Source of the DNA: an uncultured Flavobacterium sp.
GTDB taxonomy: Bacteria; Bacteroidota; Bacteroidia; Flavobacteriales; Flavobacteriaceae
Reading direction: 5' to 3'
DNA length: 38,944 nt
Assembly (NCBI RefSeq): GCF_946481155.1
Contig: NZ_CAMLMK010000015.1
Span: 1-38,944 of the forward strand
Shown here: positions 31,606 to 38,944 of the stretch, in pieces
Numbering within the stretch: position 1 is the first letter of the stretch
How the letters are laid out: each line of letters opens with the position of its first letter
Translations under genes and position numbers: made by a program
Notes under the pieces: model-generated
Database searches by the model: none
Told to the model about the DNA's origin: nothing
Seen by the model: the letters and a program-made list of their open reading frames with translations, nothing else

Positions 31606-33363
31606 TTACGCTGTTGCCTTGTCGAATATAAGTTCCAGCCCGTTGGTGATTAAATGTGCGATTTCAGGACGGGAAACTTTTAGTGCTTCCAAATGCGAAA
31701 CTACTTTTTCCTCTAAAGTGTTATTATTGTCTTTATGCGCCAATTCTACAATCTCAACCGACAATAACCAGTCTTTCGGATGGTTTTGTTTCAGTTTTTC
31801 AAAAGTAGCTTCGAGAGTCATTTCAGACACTTTTCCTTCACGCATATTGCGAACGTTGAGGTATAAGCCTTCTAATTCTTCGCGTTCCGGTGTTTTTTTT
31901 GCCTTAATTGTTTTTGAAGAAGGAACATGCGTAATCAGGTCGAAGCTGTTCACATCGGCCGGGCCGGAAAAAGCGGAAATCACTTTTTTGCCTACCGCCA
32001 TATCGTACTTGCCCCATTCCGGCTGGAATAATACAGTGTCTTTATGCGTTACAGTACAATTTTTGAAACTAATTAGGATGATTTCCCCACGAAGGTTTCT
32101 TGAACCAGTGATGATTTCTCCGCTAACTTTGATATCGCCTTCAAATTCAAGGGTAACCTGTTCGCCTTCGTAAATGTCATAGGCACGTAAGTCACGCGGA
32201 CCCATATCTTCAATAGAAAGATTAATGCCTTTCAGTTTCCCGACAGGCGAACCAAATCCTTCCGAATGATAATCGGTTCCGTGGCCTACCAATTCTTTTT
32301 CTCTGTATGATAAAGCTGTTTTGCCGGTGGTTTGGATATAAACCGGTTTGCCTTCGTGTTCAATTACGTTAGTGAAAACACCTGAAATCTGGATTCCGGT
32401 GCTTAGTTCTATAGTACCTAAGGCTTTTGAATGAATCAGTTTTTGAATTCCGGATAATCCACCCGTGCGCAATGCCATTTTATTGGCGAACTCTTCCAGG
32501 ACCTGGCTTAAATGCGCGAAATCTTGTGTTACGTATAGTTGCGGCTGAGGTTTTGTAATGTCAAAACTTTGGTTGGCCGCTGAAATATCATAAGGAATCT
32601 TCTTAACATTGTCAGTCATGCACCAGGCACTCTCTCCGATGGAAGACAATAATCCGGCGCCGTAGATTTTTGGATTTTCCACCGTTCCGATTAAGCCGTA
32701 TTCCACTGTCCACCAATGCAGGTTACGGATTTGTGCCATTTCCGACATTTCACCCATATTGTTCTGTAAATCATCCACATGTTTTTCAGCTGCATCGATT
32801 TCTGCTTGTGGCGTATCTTCTGCTTCTTTTAAGATGGATAGCAAACGAATGGCTTCATACATTTCATAATCGTGAGAAGACGAAATGGCTTTACATCCGA
32901 TTTCACCAAAACGGCGCAGGTATTCTGCATATTCCGGATTGGCAATAATAGGAGCGTGGCCGGCACCTTCGTGGATGATATCCGGTGCTGGCGTATATTC
33001 AATATGTTCTAACTGACGGATGTCGGATGCAATCACCAATACATTATATGCCTGGAATTCCATGAAAGCATTCGGCGGAATAAACCCGTCAACGGCTACC
33101 GCTGCCCAACCAATTTCTTTTAAAATTCGGTTCATGCCATACATGTTCGGAATGCTTTCGATATCGATTCCGGTCTGACGCAATCCATCCAGGTAGGAGC
33201 TGTGTGCCACCTTTCCTAAATAGTCTACATTTTTGCGCATCACATAACGCCACACTGCCTGATTGATAGGGGTGTAGTCGTTATAATCCTGCGGTTTGAT
33301 GAACTGCTTAAGGTGCTTAGGCAATCTTTCGATTAACGGATTGGTCTCGTATGCTGTATTCAT
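31606..33363 (-). CDS. Aromatic amino acid hydroxylase (phenylalanine 4-monooxygenase-like) with long C-terminal extension
   Basis: 585 residues. The first ~280 residues are the catalytic domain: iron ligands His131 and His136 in HEGAGH and Glu221 in HWWTVEYGL, plus GFIPPNAFMEFQ and YGAGLLSSIGESAW. This domain uses tetrahydropterin and oxygen to hydroxylate Phe, or possibly Trp. The ~300 residues that follow are not part of ordinary bacterial hydroxylases: a beta-rich stretch (GVFTNVIEHEGKPVYIQTTGKTA to VLFQPEWGKYDM) and a helical tail. Their role is unknown. It has its own promoter at 33387-33417. Phenylalanine is the likely substrate; this is not proven by sequence. Confidence 0.88.
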   Translation of the reverse strand: MNTAYETNPLIERLPKHLKQFIKPQDYNDYTPINQAVWRYVMRKNVDYLGKVAHSSYLDGLRQTGIDIESIPNMYGMNRILKEIGWAAVAVDGFIPPNAFMEFQAYNVLVIASDIRQLEHIEYTPAPDIIHEGAGHAPIIANPEYAEYLRRFGEIGCKAISSSHDYEMYEAIRLLSILKEAEDTPQAEIDAAEKHVDDLQNNMGEMSEMAQIRNLHWWTVEYGLIGTVENPKIYGAGLLSSIGESAWCMTDNVKKIPYDISAANQSFDITKPQPQLYVTQDFAHLSQVLEEFANKMALRTGGLSGIQKLIHSKALGTIELSTGIQISGVFTNVIEHEGKPVYIQTTGKTALSYREKELVGHGTDYHSEGFGSPVGKLKGINLSIEDMGPRDLRAYDIYEGEQVTLEFEGDIKVSGEIITGSRNLRGEIILISFKNCTVTHKDTVLFQPEWGKYDMAVGKKVISAFSGPADVNSFDLITHVPSSKTIKAKKTPEREELEGLYLNVRNMREGKVSEMTLEATFEKLKQNHPKDWLLSVEIVELAHKDNNNTLEEKVVSHLEALKVSRPEIAHLITNGLELIFDKATA

Positions 33364-33386
33364 GATAGTCCTGTTGTATTTGGTCG

Positions 33387-33417
33387 TAAAGTTATGAAAT
33401 GTTTCATGAGATTACAA
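33387..33417 (-). promoter_or_regulatory. Promoter of the aromatic amino acid hydroxylase gene with internal inverted repeat
   Basis: On the minus strand TTG (33417-33415), 20 bases, TAACTTTA (33394-33387; one mismatch). Between them is the inverted repeat ATGAAA-N2-TTTCAT, a possible regulator site. Confidence 0.5.
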
Positions 33418-33459
33418 CGATTTTAGCATTCTCAGCCCAATACATTTTATTTACGGATC

Positions 33460-34509
33460 CTATTGCACCTGTGATTCCAGCTGCTGTTTTTTGGAAATTC
33501 TGTTTTTCAGCAGGTTAAGGTATTTTAATGCTAATTTATCTCCGTAATCGCTATAAGATTTTGAAGCCCAATCCACGGCAACTTCCAGATTTCCATTGAT
33601 TTCATTGATGATGGCCATGTTGTAACAAGCTCTTCCGGCAATTTTCGGATCCGAATTGGTGACTTCTTTTGACCATAATTCGGCGGCACCATCCCAATTT
33701 CCGGTTTGCGCTCTTCGTTTTCCGATTTCAAAATTTGGTGTTCCTTTTACATAGTAATCGCGGGAAACCCTGATTTTATATGGAAGGGTTTTTAAAGCAT
33801 AATCGGCACCCAGATGATTGCTTAATTGTAAGACATTCTGCTTTCTGCCCATAATAGCTTCTACAGCTTTCATCGGATTAATGCCTCTTCCGGTGGAAGT
33901 TACTTCATTATTGGAAGCTATTTCATCGATAATTTCCTTGTTTTTCACATCGTAAATACGCCATCCGTTTTTGATAAGAGTGGATACGGTCGCCTGATGT
34001 TCCACTATCGGAATCTTTATTCCAACCACATTCGCTTTTTCCACGGTCGCGGTTTTGTAATTGATTTTAGTATCGGTATCGTAAAAGGACAATTCAAAAA
34101 GGTAATCCAATTGATTTTGCTTCGAGATTTTATCTATGGTTTCCCAAGGAAGCGTAGAAGGGAAAATGCCCATGCCTACAGTTTTTACGTCAGCATCTTC
34201 AATAAGTTTTACTGCGGAAAACCCGTTGTTTTTAGTCAGTTCGTTCTGCAATCCTAAAACCGATTCAGTCGCGCCGTCTTTGTCCAGGTCTTTTCCTTCG
34301 GCAGATAAGATTTTATCGATTGCGTCAATTGCTTCATTTTGTTTTGAAGGCAGGCTACGGTTAATAATGCCAACCGATTTTCCTTTGGCCGGCAAATAAA
34401 TCGGAGCCGGTTCAGTAACGCTCAAGGTCATTAAATTGGTGGAGCTGCAGGAAAAAAGCAATGTCCCTGATGCTATTGTCAGAATAAGCTTAAAGTAGTT
34501 TTTTGCCAT
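33460..34509 (-). CDS. DUF6340-like lipoprotein with C-terminal tetratricopeptide region
   Basis: 349 residues from MAKNYFKLILTIASGTLLFSCSS, a lipoprotein signal with Cys at 21. I use this ATG rather than the TTG three codons upstream. The middle has LPWETIDKISKQNQLDYLFELSFYDTDTK and KNGWRIYDVKNKEIIDE, resembling the DUF6340 group of Bacteroidota lipoproteins. The last 90 residues (RRAQTGNWDGAAELWSKEV, ACYNMAIINEINGNLEVAVDWA) are TPR-like. Function unknown. Its promoter is flanked by a perfect 11-bp inverted repeat. Confidence 0.75.
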   Translation of the reverse strand: MAKNYFKLILTIASGTLLFSCSSTNLMTLSVTEPAPIYLPAKGKSVGIINRSLPSKQNEAIDAIDKILSAEGKDLDKDGATESVLGLQNELTKNNGFSAVKLIEDADVKTVGMGIFPSTLPWETIDKISKQNQLDYLFELSFYDTDTKINYKTATVEKANVVGIKIPIVEHQATVSTLIKNGWRIYDVKNKEIIDEIASNNEVTSTGRGINPMKAVEAIMGRKQNVLQLSNHLGADYALKTLPYKIRVSRDYYVKGTPNFEIGKRRAQTGNWDGAAELWSKEVTNSDPKIAGRACYNMAIINEINGNLEVAVDWASKSYSDYGDKLALKYLNLLKNRISKKQQLESQVQ

Positions 34510-34522
34510 GATTATCAATATG

Positions 34523-34563
34523 TTGATTATTTCTCAAATGTAAACTTTTTGCGAAATAATCAA
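34523..34563 (-). promoter_or_regulatory. Promoter of the DUF6340-like gene, enclosed by an inverted repeat
   Basis: On the minus strand TTG (34563-34561), 18 bases, TACATTTG (34542-34535): a good consensus promoter. A perfect inverted repeat TTGATTATTTC (34523-34533) and GAAATAATCAA (34553-34563) brackets it. Confidence 0.65.
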
Positions 34564-34582
34564 AATAAATAAAGCAAAATTT

Positions 34583-34978
34583 CTACGTTAATGGCTTCTG
34601 ATTGGCGTTTCGGAAATACTCGATTTTATAGTTGAACATCTCAGCCATTTTTTCGGCACGCCATTTGGCTTCATCGGCTATGGGTCCTGCAAATTGCTCA
34701 TCGATGTTTTGCGTGAAAATCTGCATCCAGCGGTCGAAATGTTCTTTGTTTATCGGAAGATTTGCATGTGGCGGAAACGGACTTCCGGAATAAGCACGAA
34801 CATCAAGCAAAACAGTCTGCCAGAAACCATACATCTTTTCCAGATGCACTGCCCAACGATCCTGTATCCTTTCATTGAAAATGGGTCCGATGAAATCATC
34901 CTTTTGGACCTTTTCGTAAAAGGAATCGACCATTTGCTTTACGTCGTCAAAATTTGAAATATCTTTTAAAGTTGCCAT
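34583..34978 (-). CDS. Group III truncated hemoglobin
   Basis: 131 residues from MATLKDISNFDDVKQMVDSFY. Helix patterns FNERIQDRWAVHLEKMYGFWQTVLL and PFPPHANLPINKEHFDRWMQIF match group III; the proximal heme His is the one in KEHFDRW. These proteins bind heme and oxygen or NO, with roles in redox or NO handling. I chose the ATG at 34978 because the promoter (35001-35031) lies between it and the far upstream ATG at 35044. It follows the ilv operon after about 58 bases but has its own promoter. Confidence 0.9.
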   Translation of the reverse strand: MATLKDISNFDDVKQMVDSFYEKVQKDDFIGPIFNERIQDRWAVHLEKMYGFWQTVLLDVRAYSGSPFPPHANLPINKEHFDRWMQIFTQNIDEQFAGPIADEAKWRAEKMAEMFNYKIEYFRNANQKPLT

Positions 34979-35000
34979 AGCCTTGTATAAAATCTTACTG

Positions 35001-35031
35001 CAAAAATAAGGTTTATTCGAGATGTGACCAA
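35001..35031 (-). promoter_or_regulatory. Promoter of the truncated hemoglobin gene
   Basis: On the minus strand TTG (35031-35029), 20 bases, TATTTTTG (35008-35001): an exact -33/-7 match. It overlaps the end of the ilv operon intergenic space and gives a leader of about 17 bases. Confidence 0.65.
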
Positions 35032-35036
35032 TCGTT

Positions 35037-36281
35037 TTATCCAATCAATTGCGCAAACAAATCCTCTTTGTCGTTGAGATAGCGAAACTGAAAATGATTC
35101 CTTGTCATTCGCGTTTTAATGGATTCAATATCCAAAGGATTTTTTAGCTCAAGCCCTACGATCACGGGACCTGTTTCACGATTATTTTTCTGGGCGAACT
35201 GAAAATAAGTAATATCATCCTCAGTGCCCAGGATTTCATTGACAAACTCCTTCAAAGCTCCCGGACGTTGCGGAAACTGAATCATAAAATAGTGCTTTAG
35301 CCCTTCATATAGTAAGGAACGTTCTTTGATTTCCTCGGTGCGTTCGATATCATTATTGCTGCCGCTCACTACGCACACCACATTTTTGCCTTTAATTTTG
35401 TCTTTATAAAAATCCAAAGCGGCAATGGTGAGTGCCCCAGCAGGCTCTACTACCATAGCTTCTTCGTTATAAAGCCGCAAAATGGTGGTGCAGACTTTTC
35501 CTTCGGGAACCAGGATGATGTCGTCTAAATTCTTTCGGCAAATTTCAAAAGTAAGATGACCCACTTGTTTAACGGCCGCGCCATCTACAAATTTATCAAT
35601 CGTTTCCAGAGGTATGTTTTTACCGCTTGCTATTGCTGTTTTCATGGAAGGAGCGCCCATTGGTTCGACACCTATAACTTTAGTATTCGGACTCAAATGC
35701 TTAAAAACCGTTGAAAGTCCGGAAGCCAGACCGCCGCCGCCAATTGGGACAAAAACAAAATCAACAGGTGTTTTACAGCTTTCCAAAATCTCTAAAGCTA
35801 CAGTACCCTGACCAGCAATCACTTTTATATCGTCAAACGGATGAACAAACGTCTTATGGTTTTGCGTCGCATCTGCTAGAGCTGAAGCATACGCATCATC
35901 AAAAGTATCTCCGGTAAGGACAATCTCCACAAACGATTTGCCGAAAAGCTGCACTTGTTTTATTTTTTGTTTTGGCGTTGTTTTGGGCATATAAATTTTA
36001 CCCGTTATCTTCAGTAAGTGACAGGAATAAGCTACTCCCTGAGCATGATTTCCGGCACTTGCGCATACGATTCCGCTTGCACGTTCTTCTTCGGAAAGCG
36101 AACAAATTTTGTTGTAGGCTCCTCTGATTTTATAAGAACGTACCACTTGCAGATCTTCCCGTTTTAAGAGCAGGTTAGCTTGATATTCTTCCGATAAATT
36201 AAGGTTGGCTGTTAACGGCGTAGGGTTGACTACGCCGTGTAACTGCTCTTTTGCTATTAGTATTTCATTAAATATATTCAT
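35037..36281 (-). CDS. ilvA: Threonine ammonia-lyase (threonine deaminase)
   Basis: 414 residues. PLP-binding Lys51 in SYKIRGAYNK, the phosphate-binding GGGGLASGLS, and a C-terminal ACT-like domain of about 80 residues (GLKHYFMIQFPQRPGALKEFVNEILG, then TGPVIVGLELKNPLDIE). Shorter than E. coli IlvA (514), which has two regulatory domains; one is present here, as in the short IlvA form. It makes 2-oxobutanoate for isoleucine. Starts 6 bases after ilvC and is last in the ilv operon. Confidence 0.94.
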   Translation of the reverse strand: MNIFNEILIAKEQLHGVVNPTPLTANLNLSEEYQANLLLKREDLQVVRSYKIRGAYNKICSLSEEERASGIVCASAGNHAQGVAYSCHLLKITGKIYMPKTTPKQKIKQVQLFGKSFVEIVLTGDTFDDAYASALADATQNHKTFVHPFDDIKVIAGQGTVALEILESCKTPVDFVFVPIGGGGLASGLSTVFKHLSPNTKVIGVEPMGAPSMKTAIASGKNIPLETIDKFVDGAAVKQVGHLTFEICRKNLDDIILVPEGKVCTTILRLYNEEAMVVEPAGALTIAALDFYKDKIKGKNVVCVVSGSNNDIERTEEIKERSLLYEGLKHYFMIQFPQRPGALKEFVNEILGTEDDITYFQFAQKNNRETGPVIVGLELKNPLDIESIKTRMTRNHFQFRYLNDKEDLFAQLIG

Positions 36282-36287
36282 ATATAA

Positions 36288-37331
36288 TTATCCTCTTGGG
36301 CGAAGTTTGCGGACTTCCGCACCCGTTTGCCATAGTTCTGATTCTCTTATTTCGGCTAATTCCAAATTCAATTTTTCTCTGTAATCCGAGCGACTGCCTT
36401 CAGCAATAACACGGGCGGCTTCTCTTCCGGAAGCAACTTCGTCGTATAGTTTTTCAAATACGGGCGCTACGGCATCCCTAAACTGTCCTTTCCAGTCTAA
36501 AGCGCCTCGTTGTGCCGTCACCGATGTGTTGGCAAACATCCAGTCCATACCATTTTCAGCTACTAAAGGCATTAAGCTTTGTGTCAGTTCTTCCACGGTT
36601 TCGTTAAACGCTTCCGATGGAGAATGGCCATTTTTTCTGAGCACATTGTACTGTGCTTCAAAAACACCGGCTACGGCTCCCATCAAACTGCCGCGTTCCC
36701 CTGTTAAATCGGAGTATACTTCTTTTTTGAAATCGGTTTCAAACAAATAGCCTGAACCTATTCCGATTCCTAAAGCAATAACTTTTTCTTTCGCTTTTCC
36801 GGTGGCATCCTGATACACGGCAATACTTGAATTAATGCCTTCACCTTTTAAGAATAATCTACGTAACGAAGTTCCAGAGCCTTTTGGAGCAGCAAGAATT
36901 ACGTCAATATCTGTTGGAGGAATGATGCCGGTTTGCTCATGGTAAGTGATGCCGAACCCATGAGAAAAATATAATGTTTTCCCAGGAGTTAAATGTTTTT
37001 TGATAAGCGGCCAGGAAGCAATTTGCCCTGCATCGGATAATAGATATTGGATGATGGTAGCTTTTTGACAGGCTTCTTCTATGTCGAATAAAGTTTCCCC
37101 TTCGATCCATCCGTCGTTTACGGCTTTGTCCCAGCTTTTCCCGCCTTTTCGTTGTCCGACGATTACATTAAAACCATTGTCTTTTAAGTTTAAGGATTGC
37201 CCAGGGCCCTGAACGCCGTAGCCAATAATTGCTATTGTGTCATTTTTTAGTGTTTCCTGTGCTTTTGCTAAAGGGAATTCTTCTCTTGTAATTACGGTTT
37301 CCTGTACGCCGCCAAAATTAATTTGTGCCAT
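36288..37331 (-). CDS. ilvC: Ketol-acid reductoisomerase
   Basis: 347 residues (class I length). NADPH-binding IAIIGYGVQGPGQSLNL, then VGQRKGGKSW; the catalytic domain has YSDLTGERGSLMGAVAGVFEAQY and a C-terminal RGALDWKGQFRDAV. It reduces and isomerises acetolactate or acetohydroxybutyrate. 41 bases from ilvN, 6 bases before ilvA. Confidence 0.96.
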   Translation of the reverse strand: MAQINFGGVQETVITREEFPLAKAQETLKNDTIAIIGYGVQGPGQSLNLKDNGFNVIVGQRKGGKSWDKAVNDGWIEGETLFDIEEACQKATIIQYLLSDAGQIASWPLIKKHLTPGKTLYFSHGFGITYHEQTGIIPPTDIDVILAAPKGSGTSLRRLFLKGEGINSSIAVYQDATGKAKEKVIALGIGIGSGYLFETDFKKEVYSDLTGERGSLMGAVAGVFEAQYNVLRKNGHSPSEAFNETVEELTQSLMPLVAENGMDWMFANTSVTAQRGALDWKGQFRDAVAPVFEKLYDEVASGREAARVIAEGSRSDYREKLNLELAEIRESELWQTGAEVRKLRPRG

Positions 37332-37372
37332 TGTTCTTCTTTTTTATTTTTATTAGGTTATTTAATTGTGTT

Positions 37373-37960
37373 TTACATTTCAAAAATGATACTCTTGTGA
37401 TTTAAGAATTCATTGTTAATTGGTTTATTGACAGGATTGTTTTTCTCCATCTCTAAAATCTTTTTGTGAATGCCGTCACTGGATTTTATAATAGCGATTC
37501 GAGAACTCCTTACAAATTCAATTAGTTGATATTCTGCAAGCTTGTTTAATAGGTTTTCTATTTCTTCCTGTTGTCCGGTAGTTTCAAAAACAGTATAATC
37601 TTCCCGGATCACGACAGCGCGTGCGCCATATTCGCGCAGTAGTCTTTCCACTTTTACTTCTTTCATGGTAACGGAAGTCGGGACTTTATAGAGTGCCATC
37701 TGTTGCCAGATAATTTCCTCGGCTGTATTATAAAATACGATGAACACATCTACAATTTTTTCAATTTGCCGGACGAGGTTTTTTACTACCTCTTCTGTTT
37801 CTGTTACCACAAGTGTAAACCGGCTGATTTTTTCCATTTCGCTGGGAGAGAAGTTTAAGCTTTCCAAACTAATCTTTCTTCTGGAGAACATGATGGCTAT
37901 TTTGTTGAGTAAGCCAACTTGATTTTCAGCATAAATACTTAAGGTATATTCCTGTTTCAT
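37373..37960 (-). CDS. ilvN: Acetolactate synthase small (regulatory) subunit
   Basis: 195 residues. N-terminal ACT domain YTLSIYAENQVGLLNKIAIM and ISLESLNFSPSE; the C-terminal half has a second domain (KVERLLREYGARAVVIREDYTVFETTG). Longer than E. coli IlvN (about 96) and IlvH (163). It binds valine and controls IlvB. Starts 11 bases after the ilvB stop. Confidence 0.92.
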   Translation of the reverse strand: MKQEYTLSIYAENQVGLLNKIAIMFSRRKISLESLNFSPSEMEKISRFTLVVTETEEVVKNLVRQIEKIVDVFIVFYNTAEEIIWQQMALYKVPTSVTMKEVKVERLLREYGARAVVIREDYTVFETTGQQEEIENLLNKLAEYQLIEFVRSSRIAIIKSSDGIHKKILEMEKNNPVNKPINNEFLNHKSIIFEM

Positions 37961-37971
37961 TTTGGATTATT

Positions 37972-38944
37972 TTAGATTTCTTCTTTACTTAATACTATTT
38001 CAGCTATTCCTTTTCCTTGCGGAATCATTGGGAACACGTTGTCTTCATGGAGTACCGCGATTTCTAATAAGAATGAGTTCGGATTATTTAGCATAAGCTC
38101 TAAACCTTCTTTCAGCTCTTCTCTTTTGAAGACGACCTTTCCATCGATGCCATACGCGTTGGCCACCTGAACAAAATTGGGGCTTTGTATGTCCGTAAAA
38201 GAATATCTTTTTTCGTGGAACAATTCCTGCCATTGGCGTACCATTCCTAAAAAGCTGTTGTTAAGAATTAAGATTTTCACGTTTGGCTGAAACTGCATAA
38301 TGGTTCCCAATTCCTGTAGATTCATTTGTGCGCCGCCATCGCCCATAATCGCAATTACCTGGCGGTTTGGCGCGCCTAATTTTGCCCCAATAGCCGCCGG
38401 AAGCGCAAACCCCATAGTGCCTAAGCCCCCGCTGGTAATATTGCTTCGGGTGCTATTTTGTTTCGTATAGCGACAGGCAACCATCTGATGTTGTCCTACA
38501 TCAGTAACAATTACGGCGTCACCTTGGGTCAACTCGTTAAGAATTTTCATTACTTCTCCCATGGTAATACCGCCTTCGGTTGGGTTTAGTTCTTTTTGGA
38601 TTAGTGCCGAGGTTTCTTTCTCTTTTTTAATCTCAAATTCCCGGAACCATTCCGGATGGGATTTTTGTTCGATTAACTGAGTAAGCAAGGGCAACGTTTC
38701 TTTACAATCCCCCCAAACCGGAACAGTCGTTTGAATGTTTTTATCTATTTCGGCTGGGTCTATATCGAGATGAATGATTTTTGCCTGTTTCGCATATTTA
38801 TCGATACGGCCGGTAACCCTGTCATCAAAACGCATTCCAACGGCAATCAAAACATCGCATTCGTTTGTTAGATAATTGGGGCCATAATTTCCATGCATTC
38901 CTAACATGCCAACACCAAGCGGATGATCGGTAGGTATGGCACTC
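37972..38944 (-). CDS. ilvB: Acetolactate synthase large subunit (5' end outside window)
   Basis: The frame is open to the right edge, so only about 323 C-terminal codons are present. The segment includes NECDVLIAVGMRFDDRVTGR (central FAD/Rossmann-like domain) and the TPP-binding GDGGAQMNLQELGTIMQF followed by ILILNNSFLGMVRQWQELF. It condenses pyruvate (or 2-oxobutanoate) in the first shared step of valine and isoleucine synthesis. First in the visible ilvB-N-C-A operon; ilvD would be expected to the right. Confidence 0.96.
   Translation of the reverse strand, partial: SAIPTDHPLGVGMLGMHGNYGPNYLTNECDVLIAVGMRFDDRVTGRIDKYAKQAKIIHLDIDPAEIDKNIQTTVPVWGDCKETLPLLTQLIEQKSHPEWFREFEIKKEKETSALIQKELNPTEGGITMGEVMKILNELTQGDAVIVTDVGQHQMVACRYTKQNSTRSNITSGGLGTMGFALPAAIGAKLGAPNRQVIAIMGDGGAQMNLQELGTIMQFQPNVKILILNNSFLGMVRQWQELFHEKRYSFTDIQSPNFVQVANAYGIDGKVVFKREELKEGLELMLNNPNSFLLEIAVLHEDNVFPMIPQGKGIAEIVLSKEEI

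Noticed and set aside
34979..35044. Longer N-terminus for the truncated hemoglobin
   Set aside because: It lies upstream of the likely transcription start and has no globin similarity.

Overview
The window looks like a chromosomal segment of a member of the Flavobacteriaceae, most likely Flavobacterium or a close relative. The evidence is a gliding/type IX secretion gene (gldN, cut by the left edge), Bacteroidota-typical families (GSCFA, DUF4230, DUF983, a carboxypeptidase-regulatory-domain outer-membrane barrel), AT-rich DNA, gene starts without Shine-Dalgarno sequences, and many copies of the Bacteroidota sigma-A -7 element TAnnTTTG just ahead of start codons. I see no transposase, integrase, phage gene, CRISPR array or rRNA.

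Layout. 1-7.5 kb: the end of gldN, an FAD oxidoreductase, DUF983 protein, ABC-F ATPase, GNAT-like protein, DUF1761 membrane protein, YkgJ-type cysteine-cluster protein and a J-domain/KTSC protein. 7.5-7.7 kb: two identical initiator tRNA genes on the minus strand. 7.8-10.1 kb: the ribosome-assembly GTPases era and der. 10.2-11.7 kb: a long helical protein of unknown function. 11.9-16.2 kb: a tight leuA-leuC-leuD-leuB operon for leucine synthesis, with a short LeuA that lacks the usual feedback domain. 16.4-19.2 kb: a large outer-membrane beta-barrel protein. 19.2-22.9 kb: a minus-strand group with a small membrane protein, two TPM-domain proteins, LemA, a MerR-type regulator and an M23 peptidase. 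23.3-25.9 kb: alaS. 26.1-30.6 kb: a lipoprotein, an ABC exporter, a GSCFA protein and a DUF4230 protein. 30.6-35.0 kb: a methyltransferase/rhodanese pair, an aromatic amino acid hydroxylase, a lipoprotein and a group III truncated hemoglobin. 35.0 kb to the right edge: the minus-strand ilvB-ilvN-ilvC-ilvA operon (ilvB cut by the edge). The leu and ilv clusters together cover most of branched-chain amino acid synthesis; ilvD and ilvE are not in the window.

Most genes are ordinary. The unexplained structure is mostly non-coding. (1) Degenerate seven-base-periodic repeat arrays precede merR and alaS as inverted near-copies, form a hairpin between era and der, and a similar array lies in frame inside the GSCFA gene. 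(2) Two copies of a dispersed element have conserved outer boxes around a perfect stem whose sequence differs completely between copies; one copy lies in the long leader of alaS. (3) Several promoters overlap terminators or inverted repeats, and some predicted transcripts are leaderless or nearly so.
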